Shown here: positions 52,890 through 62,717 of the stretch, one piece after another | How the letters are laid out: the number at the start of each line of letters is the position of its first letter | How positions within the stretch are numbered: the stretch's first letter is position 1 | Source of the DNA: Actinomadura sp. J1-007 | GTDB lineage: Bacteria; Actinomycetota; Actinomycetes; Streptosporangiales; Streptosporangiaceae | Length of the DNA: 64,000 nucleotides | Reading direction: 5' to 3' | NCBI RefSeq assembly: GCF_009793335.1 | Contig: NZ_WING01000001.1 | Coordinates: 3,472,001 to 3,536,000 of the forward strand | Translations under genes and position numbers: made by a program | The notes under the pieces: generated by a model | What the model was told of the DNA's origin: nothing | Databases searched by the model: none | Seen by the model: only the letters and a program-made list of their open reading frames with translations

Positions 52890-53630
52890 TCAGGGCGGGG
52901 TGAGGACGCGGAAGCCCCCGTCCACGGGGATGCGCGCGCCGGTCACGCCGTGGAACGCGCCGTCCACGACCGCGCCGATGACCGTCGCCACGTCCTCCGG
53001 ATCGAGCATCCGGCCCAGCACGGACCGCTGCCCTAGGTCGGCCTCCATTTCCGGGGTACGGAGCGCGGACGCCGCCTCTGTGCGGACCGCGCCCGGGACG
53101 ACCGTGTTGACGGTGATTCCGCAGGTCGCCGCCTCCGCCGCGACGTGGCGGGCGAACGCGTCCAGAGCGGATTTGGCCGCGGAGTGCGCGACCGCCCCCG
53201 GCCGCGTCAGGTCGGCGCTGAGGCTGGAGATATAGACGATCTGCCCGGCCTTCCTTTCGCTCATCTCGCGGAGCACCTGCTGGCTCACGTGGAAAACGGC
53301 CGCGAGTTCGCCCTGGAGTTTCTCGGAGAAGGCTTCCCACGGCATGGAGGAGAACGGCATGAAAGGCGGCATGATGTTGGCGTTGCACACCAGCACGTCG
53401 ATCGTCCCGCAGTCCGCGAGCAGTCCGGCGACCGCGGCCGGGTCGCACACGTCCGCGCGTACGGCCCGAGCGGACCCGCCCGCCTTCTCGATGCCCTCGG
53501 CGACCGCGCGGGCGGACGCCTCGTCCGAACGGTAGTTCACGACCACGTGAAAGCCCCGCCGGCCCAGCTCGGCCGCCGTGGCGGCGCCGATCCCGCGCCC
53601 GGCCCCGGTGATGAGTGCGATTCGTTCCAT
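52890..53630 (-). CDS. Short-chain dehydrogenase-like protein with altered active site
   Basis: 246 residues. The dinucleotide motif TGAGRGIGAAT (about 8-18) and the general FabG-like outline (DVATVIGAVVDGAFHGVTGARIPVDGGF at the end) are good. Two key places differ: the NNAG motif reads CNANI, and the catalytic YxxxK reads HSAAK, with His in place of Tyr; Ser of the SS pair (YISSLS) and the Lys are kept. The protein may bind NAD(P) but be slow or altered in catalysis. It lies between the GlxA remnant and the VanX-like gene, on the opposite strand. Confidence 0.85.
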   Translation of the reverse strand: MERIALITGAGRGIGAATAAELGRRGFHVVVNYRSDEASARAVAEGIEKAGGSARAVRADVCDPAAVAGLLADCGTIDVLVCNANIMPPFMPFSSMPWEAFSEKLQGELAAVFHVSQQVLREMSERKAGQIVYISSLSADLTRPGAVAHSAAKSALDAFARHVAAEAATCGITVNTVVPGAVRTEAASALRTPEMEADLGQRSVLGRMLDPEDVATVIGAVVDGAFHGVTGARIPVDGGFRVLTPP

Positions 53631-53746
53631 CCGGCGACCGTACGGGAAGCCGCTAACTCAGCGAAAGCACGTACCTTGAGGTAAGCCCATCCCGCCGAGG
53701 CGCTCCCGCGGGCCGTCGCGTGCGGCGGCCGTGTGATGATGCGGGG

Positions 53747-54383
53747 ATGGCCGAGGTGACGTTGATGTCCGATCCCGCGGTTTACGCCATTCCGATCAGG
53801 GAGTGCGGTGACCCGCTGGTGGACGTACGGGAGCGCGGAGAACTGCTGGTCGACCGGCGGGTGGCCGACGCGGACGGCCTTTTCGCGTTCGTCCGCGCCG
53901 GGGTGTACGAGCGGCTGGTCCGCGCGGCGGCGCTGTTGCCCGACGGAATACGGCTGGTGTTCGTCGAGGGGTACCGGGCCCCGGAACGGCAGCAGAGCTA
54001 CTTCGAGGAGTACTCCGCTGAACTCCGCGCCGGCAATCCCGAATGGGACGAGGCGCAGGTGCGTTCGGCGGCCAGCCGCTATGTTTCGCCCCCCGACAAC
54101 GCCCCGCATTGCGCGGGAGCGGCGGTCGATCTGACTCTCGCGGACGGCAAAGGGCGGGAGCTCGACATGGGCTGCGAGCTCAACGCCAGCCCGGAGGAGA
54201 GCGACGGGGCCTGCTATAGCGAAGCCGCCAATGTTTCCACAGAGGGCAGGCGGAACAGGCAGGTGCTGGGGGAGGCCCTCTCCCGGGCGGGGCTGGTCAA
54301 TTACCCGACCGAGTGGTGGCACTGGTCCTACGGGGACCGGTACTGGGCGTTGATGACCGGAGCGGGCGAGGCGTTGTACGGGG

Positions 54384-54403
<20 letters not shown>
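53747..54403 (+). CDS. VanX-like D-Ala-D-Ala dipeptidase (peptidase M15)
   Basis: 218 residues from ATG 53747. Zinc-site motifs are present: PHCAGAAVDLTL (His and Asp ligands, matching SxHxxGxAxD of VanX) and PTEWWHWSYGDRYWA (catalytic Glu and His ligand). LVFVEGYRAPERQQSYFEEY before them is also typical. The enzyme cleaves D-Ala-D-Ala. No vanH, vanA, vanR or vanS gene is nearby, so peptidoglycan turnover is a better guess than glycopeptide resistance. The last 20 bases overlap the convergent beta-glucosidase gene. Confidence 0.87.
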
Positions 54404-55715
<1,312 letters not shown>

Positions 55716-55831
55716 TCGTCCTCCCCGAAAATGCGAATAACCCTCGGATCCTAGGTGTTCCGGCCCGTCCGGCGGAAGCGCCGGGCGCCGACCGATGCCC
55801 GGCCGCGCCGCGCTTCGGCGACAATGGGACC

Positions 55832-56455
55832 GTGACCGAGATCCGGACCCCGCTCCGCCGCCGCCCCGCCCAGCGCCGCAGTGCCGAACGCGTTCAGCGG
55901 ATGCTCGACGCCTGCGCGGAGATCCTCGACGAGGACGGCTACGACGGCCTGACGACCACGCGCATCGCGCAGCGGGCCGACGTGGCGATCGGGTCGGTCT
56001 ACCAGTTCTTCCCCGACAAGCGGGCCGTCGCGCAGGCCCTCGCCCTGCGCAACCTGGAGGTGTTCGGCCGGCGGGTGTCGGCGCGCCTCGCCGAGGGCTC
56101 GTTCTCCGACTGGTCCGACACGGTCGGCGCGATCATCGACATCTTCGTCGAGATGCACCGCACGGTCCCCGGCTTCCGCGTGCTGCGCTTCGGCGACGTC
56201 GCCGACGTCAACCTGCTCGACTCCGACGCCGACAACAACGCCGTCGTCGCCGACCGGCTCCGCCGCATGATCGTCGACACGTTCGACATCCAGGACACCC
56301 CCGGCCTCGCCCGCGCCCTGGCCATCGCCGTCGAGGCCGGCGACGCCGTCCTCAAGATGGCCTTCCGCCGCAATCCCGACGGCGACCCCGACATCCTCGC
56401 CGAGACCGAGCGCCTCATCCACGGCTACCTGGCCGCCCACATCCAGGAGACCTGA
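55832..56455 (+). CDS. TetR-family transcription regulator
   Basis: 207 residues, GTG start. Helix-turn-helix at about 20-65: RMLDACAEILDEDGYDGLTTTRIAQRADVAIGSVYQFFPDKRAVAQAL, a textbook TetR DNA-binding domain. The ligand domain has WSDTVGAIIDIFVEMHRTVPGFRVLRFGDVADVNLLD, resembling the TetR_C_17-like group. Divergent from the beta-glucosidase gene; control of that gene or of itself is likely, but I see no clear palindrome in the short spacer. Confidence 0.92.
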   Translation: MTEIRTPLRRRPAQRRSAERVQRMLDACAEILDEDGYDGLTTTRIAQRADVAIGSVYQFFPDKRAVAQALALRNLEVFGRRVSARLAEGSFSDWSDTVGAIIDIFVEMHRTVPGFRVLRFGDVADVNLLDSDADNNAVVADRLRRMIVDTFDIQDTPGLARALAIAVEAGDAVLKMAFRRNPDGDPDILAETERLIHGYLAAHIQET

Positions 56456-56594
56456 GCCGCCCCGGGGCCGCCGCGGCGACCCCGCGGCCGGATACGGCTG
56501 TTTCCGCCCCTGGGCGACGATTTTTCCGGGCTTTCGGGATTGCGGGTATGGCAGACTCCGCACCCACGTAGACCCCCAGAACAGTGCAGAACAG

Positions 56595-57203
56595 GTGAGC
56601 CCGGTGGAATTCGAGAAGCTCCAGACGCAGAACCGCTTTCTGGTGCGTCAGCGGTTGCGGCTGATGGTCAACCAGTACGAGGTGCACACCGAGCGGGGCG
56701 ACGGCTCGGAGGGGGAGCTGGTCGCGTTCGCGCAGCAGAAGCGGCTGGCGTTCAAGGAGCAGGTCACGCTGTACGCCGACGACTCCAAGACCCGGCCGCT
56801 GCTCGGGTTCAAGGCGCGCAAGCGGATCGACCTGGCCTCCGCGTACGACGTGACCGACGCGGGCGGGCAGGCGATCGGGGTCTTCCGCAAGGACTTCAAG
56901 AAGTCGCTGCTGGCCTCGACGTGGCACCTCGACCAGCCGGGGCTCGGCGTGACGACCGGGAGCGAGCGCAACAAGTTCGTGGCCGTCCTGCGCCGCCTCT
57001 GGCACGTCATCCCGTACGCCGAGAACCTGCCGTTCGCCTGGCCGTACCACTTCGACTTCTACGCGGGCGACCAGGTCGTCTTCTCGGTGGAGAAGAAGTT
57101 CGGCTTCCGCGACCGCTACGTGGTGGACATCAAGGACCCGCGCCTCGACCGCCGCCTGGTGATCGCGCAGGCCGTCGGGCTGGACGCGCTCCAGTCGCGC
57201 TGA
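56595..57203 (+). CDS. LURP-one-related (Tubby-like fold) protein
   Basis: 202 residues from GTG 56595; a second GTG at 56604 is equally possible. Predominantly beta: FLVRQRLRLMVNQYEVHT, EQVTLYADDSKTRPLLGFKARKRIDLASAYDVTDAGGQAIGVFRKDFKKSLLASTWHL, and PFAWPYHFDFYAGDQVVFSVEKKFGFRDRYVVDI. These are the doubled strand patterns of the LURP-one/phospholipid-scramblase-like family (YxxD...G..IG..RKxF...). Bacterial members have no known function; the fold suggests phospholipid binding at the membrane. It converges with the lipoprotein esterase gene, 45 bases between stops. Confidence 0.8.
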   Translation: MSPVEFEKLQTQNRFLVRQRLRLMVNQYEVHTERGDGSEGELVAFAQQKRLAFKEQVTLYADDSKTRPLLGFKARKRIDLASAYDVTDAGGQAIGVFRKDFKKSLLASTWHLDQPGLGVTTGSERNKFVAVLRRLWHVIPYAENLPFAWPYHFDFYAGDQVVFSVEKKFGFRDRYVVDIKDPRLDRRLVIAQAVGLDALQSR

Positions 57204-57248
57204 CGTCCGGGTCGGCGGGCCCCTGGCCTCGCGGGAGCGGCGGGCCCC

Positions 57249-58289
57249 TCAGAGGCGTTCGGCCTTGGAGAACGTGTCGAGGATCAGCTCGGTGGCGTCC
57301 ACGCGGCGGGTCGTACGGCCGGTGCCGATCGGGATGGAGCCGGGCCACGTGTGGCCTCCGCCGGTGACGGTGTAGAGCTCGACGCGCGCGCCGTTCCGGC
57401 AGCGCGGGTACGTGAGGTGCCCGACGCCGGTGGCCGGGACGTCGCGCACGGCGGCCCCGCAGCCGAACGTCCGCGCCCACCGGGCCGCGAGCGGCGCCAC
57501 GGCGGGCAGCCGGAAGACGCCGTCCAGCGGGCGCATCCAGCCGGGGACGCGCCGCTGGTTCCCGCCGAACGGCTCGCCGCCCCCGAACGGGATGATCGGA
57601 TCGGCCGTGCCGTGGAACGCGACGATCGTCGTCGGGCGCGCGTTCCGGCACGGCCGGGCGAGGCTCAGCCCGGCGACGGGCGCGACGCCCGCGAGCCGTC
57701 CGCGCAGGCCGCAGACCAGGGCGGCGGAGAGCCCGGCGCCGTTGGAGAAGCCCGCCGCGTACTCGCGCCGCCGGTCGACGCACAGGGTCCGTTCCAGGTG
57801 GTCGAGCAGGGCGCCGACGTACGCGACGTCGTCGCCGCCCTCGGACATGCCGGGCAGCTTCCAGCCCGTCCGGCCGCGCAGGCCCTCGGGTTCGACGACG
57901 AGGTAGCCGCGCTGGGGCCCGGTACCGGCGAGCCGTCCGTAGAGGGCCTGCTGGAACGCGTTGGACCGCAGCCCGTGCAGGTCGACGATCAGCGGCGCGG
58001 CGACGCCGGGCCTGCGCGACGGCACGGCGAGCAGGTACGAGCGCCCGCCGAACGAGTAGCGCCCGTCGCGGACGCCCCGGCGCGAGCATCCGGCGCTCGG
58101 CGCGGCCGAGGCGTTCGGCGGCGCGGACGCCCCGCCGGCGGACGCGCCCTGCCTGCCGGTCGCCCTGCGCTCGCCCGAGCCGTCCGTCCCCTGCGACGAG
58201 CAGGCCGGCACCGCCAGGACGGCCGCGAGCGGGAGCACGAGCCGTCCGGCCCATCGCGCCCTCAGGACGGCGAACGACGATCGTGCCAT
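57249..58289 (-). CDS. Lipoprotein esterase of the PHB-depolymerase/LpqC family
   Basis: 346 residues. Signal peptide with lipobox ending PAC (lipidated Cys about 30), a Gly/Ser/Ala linker (about 31-70), then the hydrolase: LIVDLHGLRSNAFQQ (oxyanion region), AAGFSNGAGLSAAL (nucleophile Ser), FHGTADPIIPF (acid Asp) and GGGHTWPGS (catalytic His). These match polyhydroxybutyrate depolymerase-like and feruloyl-esterase-like enzymes such as LpqC. It acts outside the cell, anchored to the membrane. The start overlaps the end of the upstream histidine kinase gene by 28 bases, so the two are coupled. Confidence 0.88.
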   Translation of the reverse strand: MARSSFAVLRARWAGRLVLPLAAVLAVPACSSQGTDGSGERRATGRQGASAGGASAPPNASAAPSAGCSRRGVRDGRYSFGGRSYLLAVPSRRPGVAAPLIVDLHGLRSNAFQQALYGRLAGTGPQRGYLVVEPEGLRGRTGWKLPGMSEGGDDVAYVGALLDHLERTLCVDRRREYAAGFSNGAGLSAALVCGLRGRLAGVAPVAGLSLARPCRNARPTTIVAFHGTADPIIPFGGGEPFGGNQRRVPGWMRPLDGVFRLPAVAPLAARWARTFGCGAAVRDVPATGVGHLTYPRCRNGARVELYTVTGGGHTWPGSIPIGTGRTTRRVDATELILDTFSKAERL

Positions 58290-59532
58290 CGCTCGATCGT
58301 AGGCCGCGGCAGCCGCCCCCGCGCACGGGCGGCGGCAGCGGGGGCCAGGTCGTCGCCGACGTCGTCCCCTGAGAAGGCGGCGACCTCGGCGGGACGGCCG
58401 AGCGGTACGCGCACGGCGAGGCGGAAGCCGCCGCCCTCGCGGGGCCCGGCCTCGACGGTGCCGCCCGCGGCGGCGACGCGTTCGGTGAGGCCGGTGAGGC
58501 CGTTGCCCGGGGCGAACGGCCCGGCCCCGGCGGCGCCCGCGCAGCCGTCGTCGACCACGTCGAGGGCCGCGGCGCCGCCCGAGCGGGCGACGGTGATCGT
58601 GACGTGCGCGGCGCGGGAGTGCCGGACGGCGTTGGTGACGCCCTCGCGGACCGCCCAGGCGAACAGGCCGTCCACCTCCTCGGGCAGCGGCGTCGCGCAG
58701 GTGCGGACGGTCGTGCCGATCTCGGCGGCGGCGAGGACGCCGCGCGCCCCGTCCAGCTCCTCGGCGAGGTCGCGCCGCCGGTAGCCGGAGATCGCGGCGC
58801 GGACGTCGGCGAGGGACTGCCGGGCGACCGACTCGATGTCGCCGAGCTCGTCCAGCGCGCGGGCCGGGTCGCGGCCGGCGACCCGCCGGGCCAGCTCGCT
58901 CTTCAGCACGATCAGCGACAGGCTCTGCCCGAGCAGGTCGTGCAGGTCGCGGGCGATGCGCAGGCGCTCGTCCGCGGCGGCGAGCCGGGCCACCTCGCCG
59001 CGCGCCTCGCGGAGCTGCTGGACGAGCGTGCGCGCGTGCCGGAAGCCGAACATGAACAGCCCGAGCGACACGGTCGTCAGCGTGATCATCGGCAGCGCGC
59101 CGCGGGCGCCGTCGATCAGCGCGCCCTGCGCCAGCGCGGCGGCCCCGACAGGCCGACGCCCCACAGCACCCGGCACATCGGCAGCGTCATCGCGCAGACG
59201 ATCGACAGGTAGATCGGCATCCCGATCCACTCGGCCCCGAACGCGAACGGCAGCCCCGCGCAGAGCACCGCGAACACCGCGAGCAGCGCGTAGGTGCGCC
59301 GCCCCACCGGGTTGATCCAGCTCTCCATGCTGAGCGGCGTCGCCAGGTAGAGGGCGACGAACGCGACGAGGGCGAGCGCGCCGAGCACCTGCTTCGCACC
59401 GGGGTACTCCGCGACCACCTTGATCAGCGGCAGCATGTAGACGAGCCCGAACGCGGCCCAGAACGTCCGGCGGGGGCGCGACCGCCCCAGGTCCACGCCC
59501 TCCGTCGTCTCGCGGCCGAACAGGAAAGTCAT
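58262..59532 (-). CDS. Orphan membrane histidine kinase (HisKA_3 type), frame broken once in a C run
   Basis: Corrected length about 423 residues from ATG 59532. The N-terminal frame encodes about five membrane helices (FWAAFGLVYMLPLIKVV, VLGALALVAFVALYLATPL, ALLAVFAVLCAGLPFAFG and so on) and then stops early at 59116. Adding one base in the C run 59143-59146 joins LWGVGLSG to AAALAQGALIDG, a further helix, and the kinase core with phospho-His in RIARDLHDLLGQSLS and N box EGVTNAVRHSRAAH, then GNGLTGLTERV. The class usually pairs with a NarL-type regulator; none adjoins. It is coupled to the lipoprotein esterase gene. Confidence 0.82.
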
Positions 59533-59764
59533 GAGACCCGCATCGTACGGCCGCGGGCGGAGAACTCCGTCCCCACCAGCGCCGACGGCCCGGGCCGCGC
59601 GCCTCCCGCACGGCCGCCGCCCGCGGCGGTCGCACCCGCCGCGGCTCCGGCGACGGAGGCGTCCGGTGGGAGCGTGCGGGGCGCTGGGCATGCATGGACG
59701 GGCAGAGACGGGCATGGACGGGCATGGACGGTTTTTGGGCGGCTCTTGGGCTCTGTTCAGTACG

Positions 59765-59795
59765 CGCTTTACATGTTACGAAGGGATGTAAAGCG
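59765..59795. promoter_or_regulatory. Perfect inverted repeat upstream of the two-iron protein gene
   Basis: CGCTTTACAT-N11-ATGTAAAGCG, perfect 10-base arms, 41 bases before the GTG. Its length, symmetry and AT-rich arms suit an operator for a TetR- or GntR-type dimer. It is the clearest operator-like site in the window. Confidence 0.6.
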
Positions 59796-59836
59796 GTGGA
59801 TCGGCTCGTACCCCCCGCCCCCGGAGGAGGCTTCCC

Positions 59837-60943
59837 GTGAGTTCACACGACCTCTACACCACTCCCGTCCCCCAGGAGACGTGGAATGTGCCGATGGCGG
59901 GCGACGCCCGCTTCACCTGGGAGTACGACGACGGACGCGACCGGCTGCTGAACCTGTACCAGAAGGGCAAGGACAAGCAGTGGGACGCGCAGAAGCGCAT
60001 CGACTGGGACCTGGAGGTGGACCCGAACAACGTCGCGGGGCTCCCGGAGAACTTCAACCCGCTCTTCGGGTCGGAGATCTGGGACCGGATGAACCAGAAG
60101 GAGCGCGACGAGTTCGGCCGCCACCAGGGATCGTGGCTGTTCAGCCAGTTCCTGCACGGCGAGCAGGGAGCGCTGAACGTCTCGGCGCGCATCGTCCAGT
60201 CCGTTCCCGACCTCGACTCCAAGTTCTACGCCGCGACCCAGACGATGGACGAGGCGCGGCACGTCGAGCTCTACACGCGGTTCGTGCACGAGAAGATCGG
60301 CACGTACTACCCGATCAACCAGGACCTGGCGAAGCTGCTCGCCGAGTCGCTGCGCGACAGCCGCTGGGACCTGCCCTACCTCGGCATGCAGGTGCTCATC
60401 GAGGGGCTCGCGCTCGCGGCGTTCGGCCTCTACCGCGACATGTCGACCAACCCGCTCGTCAAGCAGCTCCTGGCGTACGTGATGCAGGACGAGGCGCGGC
60501 ACGTCGCGTTCGGGCGGCTCGCGCTCAAGGACTACTACGCCGAGCTCACCGAGAAGGAGCGGGCCGAGCGCGAGGAGTTCGTCGTCGAGGGCTGCTACCT
60601 GATGCGCGACCGCTTCAAGGGCCGCGAGGTCTTCGAGCAGCTCGACATGCCGGTCGACAAGTGCATGGAGTACGTCGACAACTCCGACATGTACACGCTC
60701 TACCAGTCGCTGCTGTTCAGCCGCATCGTCCCGTGCGTGAAGGACGTCGGCCTGTGGGGCGGCAAGGTCCAGGCCGCGTACGCCGACATGGGCGTCCTCG
60801 ACAACGCCAAGGCCGATCTCGAAGCGCTCATGAGGCAGGACGAGGAGATCGCCGAGAAGGTCGACGAGGAGCGTTACGCCGCGGAGGTCGCCGCCCGCAA
60901 GGACGAGGTGGACGAGGCCATCGCCCTGGGCGGCGGGGAGTAG
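59837..60943 (+). CDS. Ferritin-like two-iron (diiron) oxidase/oxygenase-type protein
   Basis: 368 residues, GTG start after GGAGGAGG. Two helical metal motifs: Glu109 in HGEQGAL with DEARH at 138-142, and Glu189 in LIEGLAL with DEARH at 218-222. This is the E-x29-ExxH pattern twice, the complete ligand set of a ribonucleotide-reductase R2/acyl-ACP-desaturase/AurF-type diiron site. The flanking LFSQFLHGEQGALN and QDEARHVAFGRLALKDYY are typical of actinobacterial ferritin-like proteins of unknown substrate. N-terminal and C-terminal parts are highly charged. A strong palindrome upstream and a terminator downstream mark it as an independently regulated single gene. Confidence 0.88.
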   Translation: MSSHDLYTTPVPQETWNVPMAGDARFTWEYDDGRDRLLNLYQKGKDKQWDAQKRIDWDLEVDPNNVAGLPENFNPLFGSEIWDRMNQKERDEFGRHQGSWLFSQFLHGEQGALNVSARIVQSVPDLDSKFYAATQTMDEARHVELYTRFVHEKIGTYYPINQDLAKLLAESLRDSRWDLPYLGMQVLIEGLALAAFGLYRDMSTNPLVKQLLAYVMQDEARHVAFGRLALKDYYAELTEKERAEREEFVVEGCYLMRDRFKGREVFEQLDMPVDKCMEYVDNSDMYTLYQSLLFSRIVPCVKDVGLWGGKVQAAYADMGVLDNAKADLEALMRQDEEIAEKVDEERYAAEVAARKDEVDEAIALGGGE

Positions 60944-61356
60944 CGGCACGGAGCATAGCGCGCCGCCGCGCCCGCGAGCGCCGGGCGGCGGACTCGCAGG
61001 CGGCGGCCCGCGCCGCACGGCGACGAGCCCGGGGGCGTTCCGGAAGAAGTCCGGAACGCCCCCGTCGCATTCCATGGACACCATCGCGGCGCAAGCGTTG
61101 GACAAAGGCGGCGCCATGACCGGACCGCAATGGCGTGAAACGTCCGATTGCCTCGGCACCGCGCGCGGCACCGATCATTTTCGGTAGATCTTCGATACGT
61201 TTCTTCATTCGTTTGTGAATTCACTGTGCGGTCTCCAGGACTGTACTAACGTCCCCGCACGACGGCGCGGCGGACGGCGGGGTCCGAGGACGACACCGGA
61301 TCCGCCCCGCGCGCGCATGTGCAGGGCCACACGAACATCCACGGGGGAAACGGAAC
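60944..61356. other. Intergenic stretch between the two-iron protein and the secreted protein
   Basis: 413 bases with no gene. A terminator hairpin lies at 61031-61063. The stretch 61165-61225 (TTTTCGGTAGATCTTCGATACGTTTCTTCATTCGTTTGTGAATTCAC in its centre) is AT-rich for this genome and is the likely promoter of the secreted-protein gene. Confidence 0.5.
61031..61063 (+). terminator. Terminator after the two-iron protein gene
   Basis: A perfect 14-base stem (GGGGGCGTTCCGGA / TCCGGAACGCCCCC) with loop AGAAG, about 90 bases after the stop. No T tract. Confidence 0.85.
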
Positions 61357-62202
61357 ATGAATCGATCCGCCAAGAAGCTCATGAGGACGTCCGTCCTCGT
61401 CCCGGTCGCCGCGATGGTCGCCGTCGGGTTCGCGCCGGCGCACGCGAGCGGGCCGCCGCGCCCCGGCGGCCCGCTGAACGTGGGCGACGCGCCGGTCGGC
61501 GCGCTCACCGACACGCTCGCGAAGTCCGTCCCGCTCGCCGGCCACCCGGCCGCCCGCTCGGTCGGCACCACCGCCGCCGGCGCCGTGGACGGCGCGGTCG
61601 GCACCGCCCGCAGCGCCGCCACGCCGACGACCGCGCTCGGCGCGACCGTCCAGCCCGGCAGGCGCACCGCCCGCGACGCGCGGCTCGCCGCCCGTCCCTG
61701 CGCCAACGGCCCGTCCGCCCGCACCGCCGCGGCGCCCGCCGAGAACCCGGGCGCCGAGGGCATCGCGCGCCTGACCGGCCTCCTCGGCCAGCTCACCGGC
61801 CCGGTCACCGGCGGCAAGGCCGCGGGGCTGCGCACCCGTACCCCGGCCGCGTCCGCCGAGCGGGCCGCGCGCTGCCCGTCCGGCAGCGGCCAGAACGGCC
61901 CCCTCGGCAAGATCGACGACGTCGCGGCCGGGCTCACCGGGAAGGGCCCGAAGGGCGTCGGCGGCACCCTGTCCGGCCTGACCGGCACGGCCAAGGGCCT
62001 CGTCGGCAACGAGCGGCGCGCCGCGGCGCCGGCCGAGCGCCGCGCGGGCGGCGGCGACCTCCTCGGAAGCGTGACCGGCGGGTCTCCGGCGCCGCGTCCG
62101 GCGACCGGGGGCGACGAGGAGGCCCCGGTCTCCGTCCCGCTGATCGGCAAGGTGCCGGTGGGGCCGAAGTCCCTCCCGCTGCTGAGCGGCCTCCAGCGCT
62201 GA
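61357..62202 (+). CDS. Secreted Ala/Gly-rich protein of unknown function
   Basis: 281 residues, ATG after GGGGGAAACGGAAC. Signal peptide about 1-31 (basic start MNRSAKKLMR, hydrophobic core, cleavage after AHA-S). The mature part is low-complexity Ala/Gly/Pro/Arg with recurring LTGLLGQLTGPVTG, GGTLSGLTGTAKGLVG and LLGSVTGG patches, plus a Cys at about 114 and another near 169 (RPCANGPS, ARCPSGSGQ). Streptomycetes encode similar secreted Gly-rich proteins, sometimes on sporulating surfaces, but I do not recognise this one. The Cys pair might form a disulfide. Confidence 0.7.
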   Translation: MNRSAKKLMRTSVLVPVAAMVAVGFAPAHASGPPRPGGPLNVGDAPVGALTDTLAKSVPLAGHPAARSVGTTAAGAVDGAVGTARSAATPTTALGATVQPGRRTARDARLAARPCANGPSARTAAAPAENPGAEGIARLTGLLGQLTGPVTGGKAAGLRTRTPAASAERAARCPSGSGQNGPLGKIDDVAAGLTGKGPKGVGGTLSGLTGTAKGLVGNERRAAAPAERRAGGGDLLGSVTGGSPAPRPATGGDEEAPVSVPLIGKVPVGPKSLPLLSGLQR

Positions 62203-62717
62203 CGCGGCACGGCCGCACGCCGCCGCGTCCGGCGGCGGTCCCGGCGGGGCGCCCCGGCAGGGTCCGGGGCGCCCCGCCCGCGTCCGGGCGAGCGCTTGTT
62301 ATAGTGCCGTGATCAACCTTCACGGTTCCGTGAATTGATCTTCAATTTCGATCGCCCGCCGTACGGGCGCGGTTTCGCGGAGTCAAAAAGAGGGTGACTA
62401 ATCCCACAAAGGGCGGCCGTTCGCTTGATTCACCCGGCGCGGCCCCTACGGTCAAGGACTTGTGTGCGGCGGCATGAGCGACGCGTGTGCCGAGGTTCGC
62501 CGCACCTGACCGGACGCCGGTTCCGCGATGACGCGGACGCGCCTTTGTCCAGGCGCCGCGGCGGGCGCCCGCGGGGTCGTTCACCCCGACGGGAGAGGCC
62601 CTCGCGAACGGCGGCGAGCGGTCCGGCGGCGCGCACGCCCGCCGGCACGCCGCGCGAACGGCGTCAACGAGAACGCCGAGGCGTCCGGGGCCCTGTCCCC
62701 GACCAAAGGACTCCTCT
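62203..62717. other. Upstream region of the RlpA-like gene
   Basis: 515 bases with no gene. Near 62291-62340 stand a TATAGT hexamer (62300-62305) and an inverted repeat (separate entry). I looked for a c-di-AMP (ydaO) riboswitch, frequent before actinobacterial cell-wall hydrolase genes, and did not find its conserved blocks. The region 62540-62660 can form several GC-rich hairpins. Confidence 0.5.
62311..62340. promoter_or_regulatory. Inverted repeat, candidate operator or leader hairpin
   Basis: GATCAA-CC-TTCACGG-TT-CCGTGAA-TTGATC: a 7-base and a 6-base pair of arms, symmetrical except for two unpaired C residues. It stands five bases after a TATAGT hexamer, so it would overlap a transcription start. 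Confidence 0.45.

Noticed and set aside
62203..62717. c-di-AMP (ydaO) riboswitch before the RlpA-like gene
   Set aside because: Expected from other actinobacteria, but I cannot find its conserved sequence blocks in this leader.
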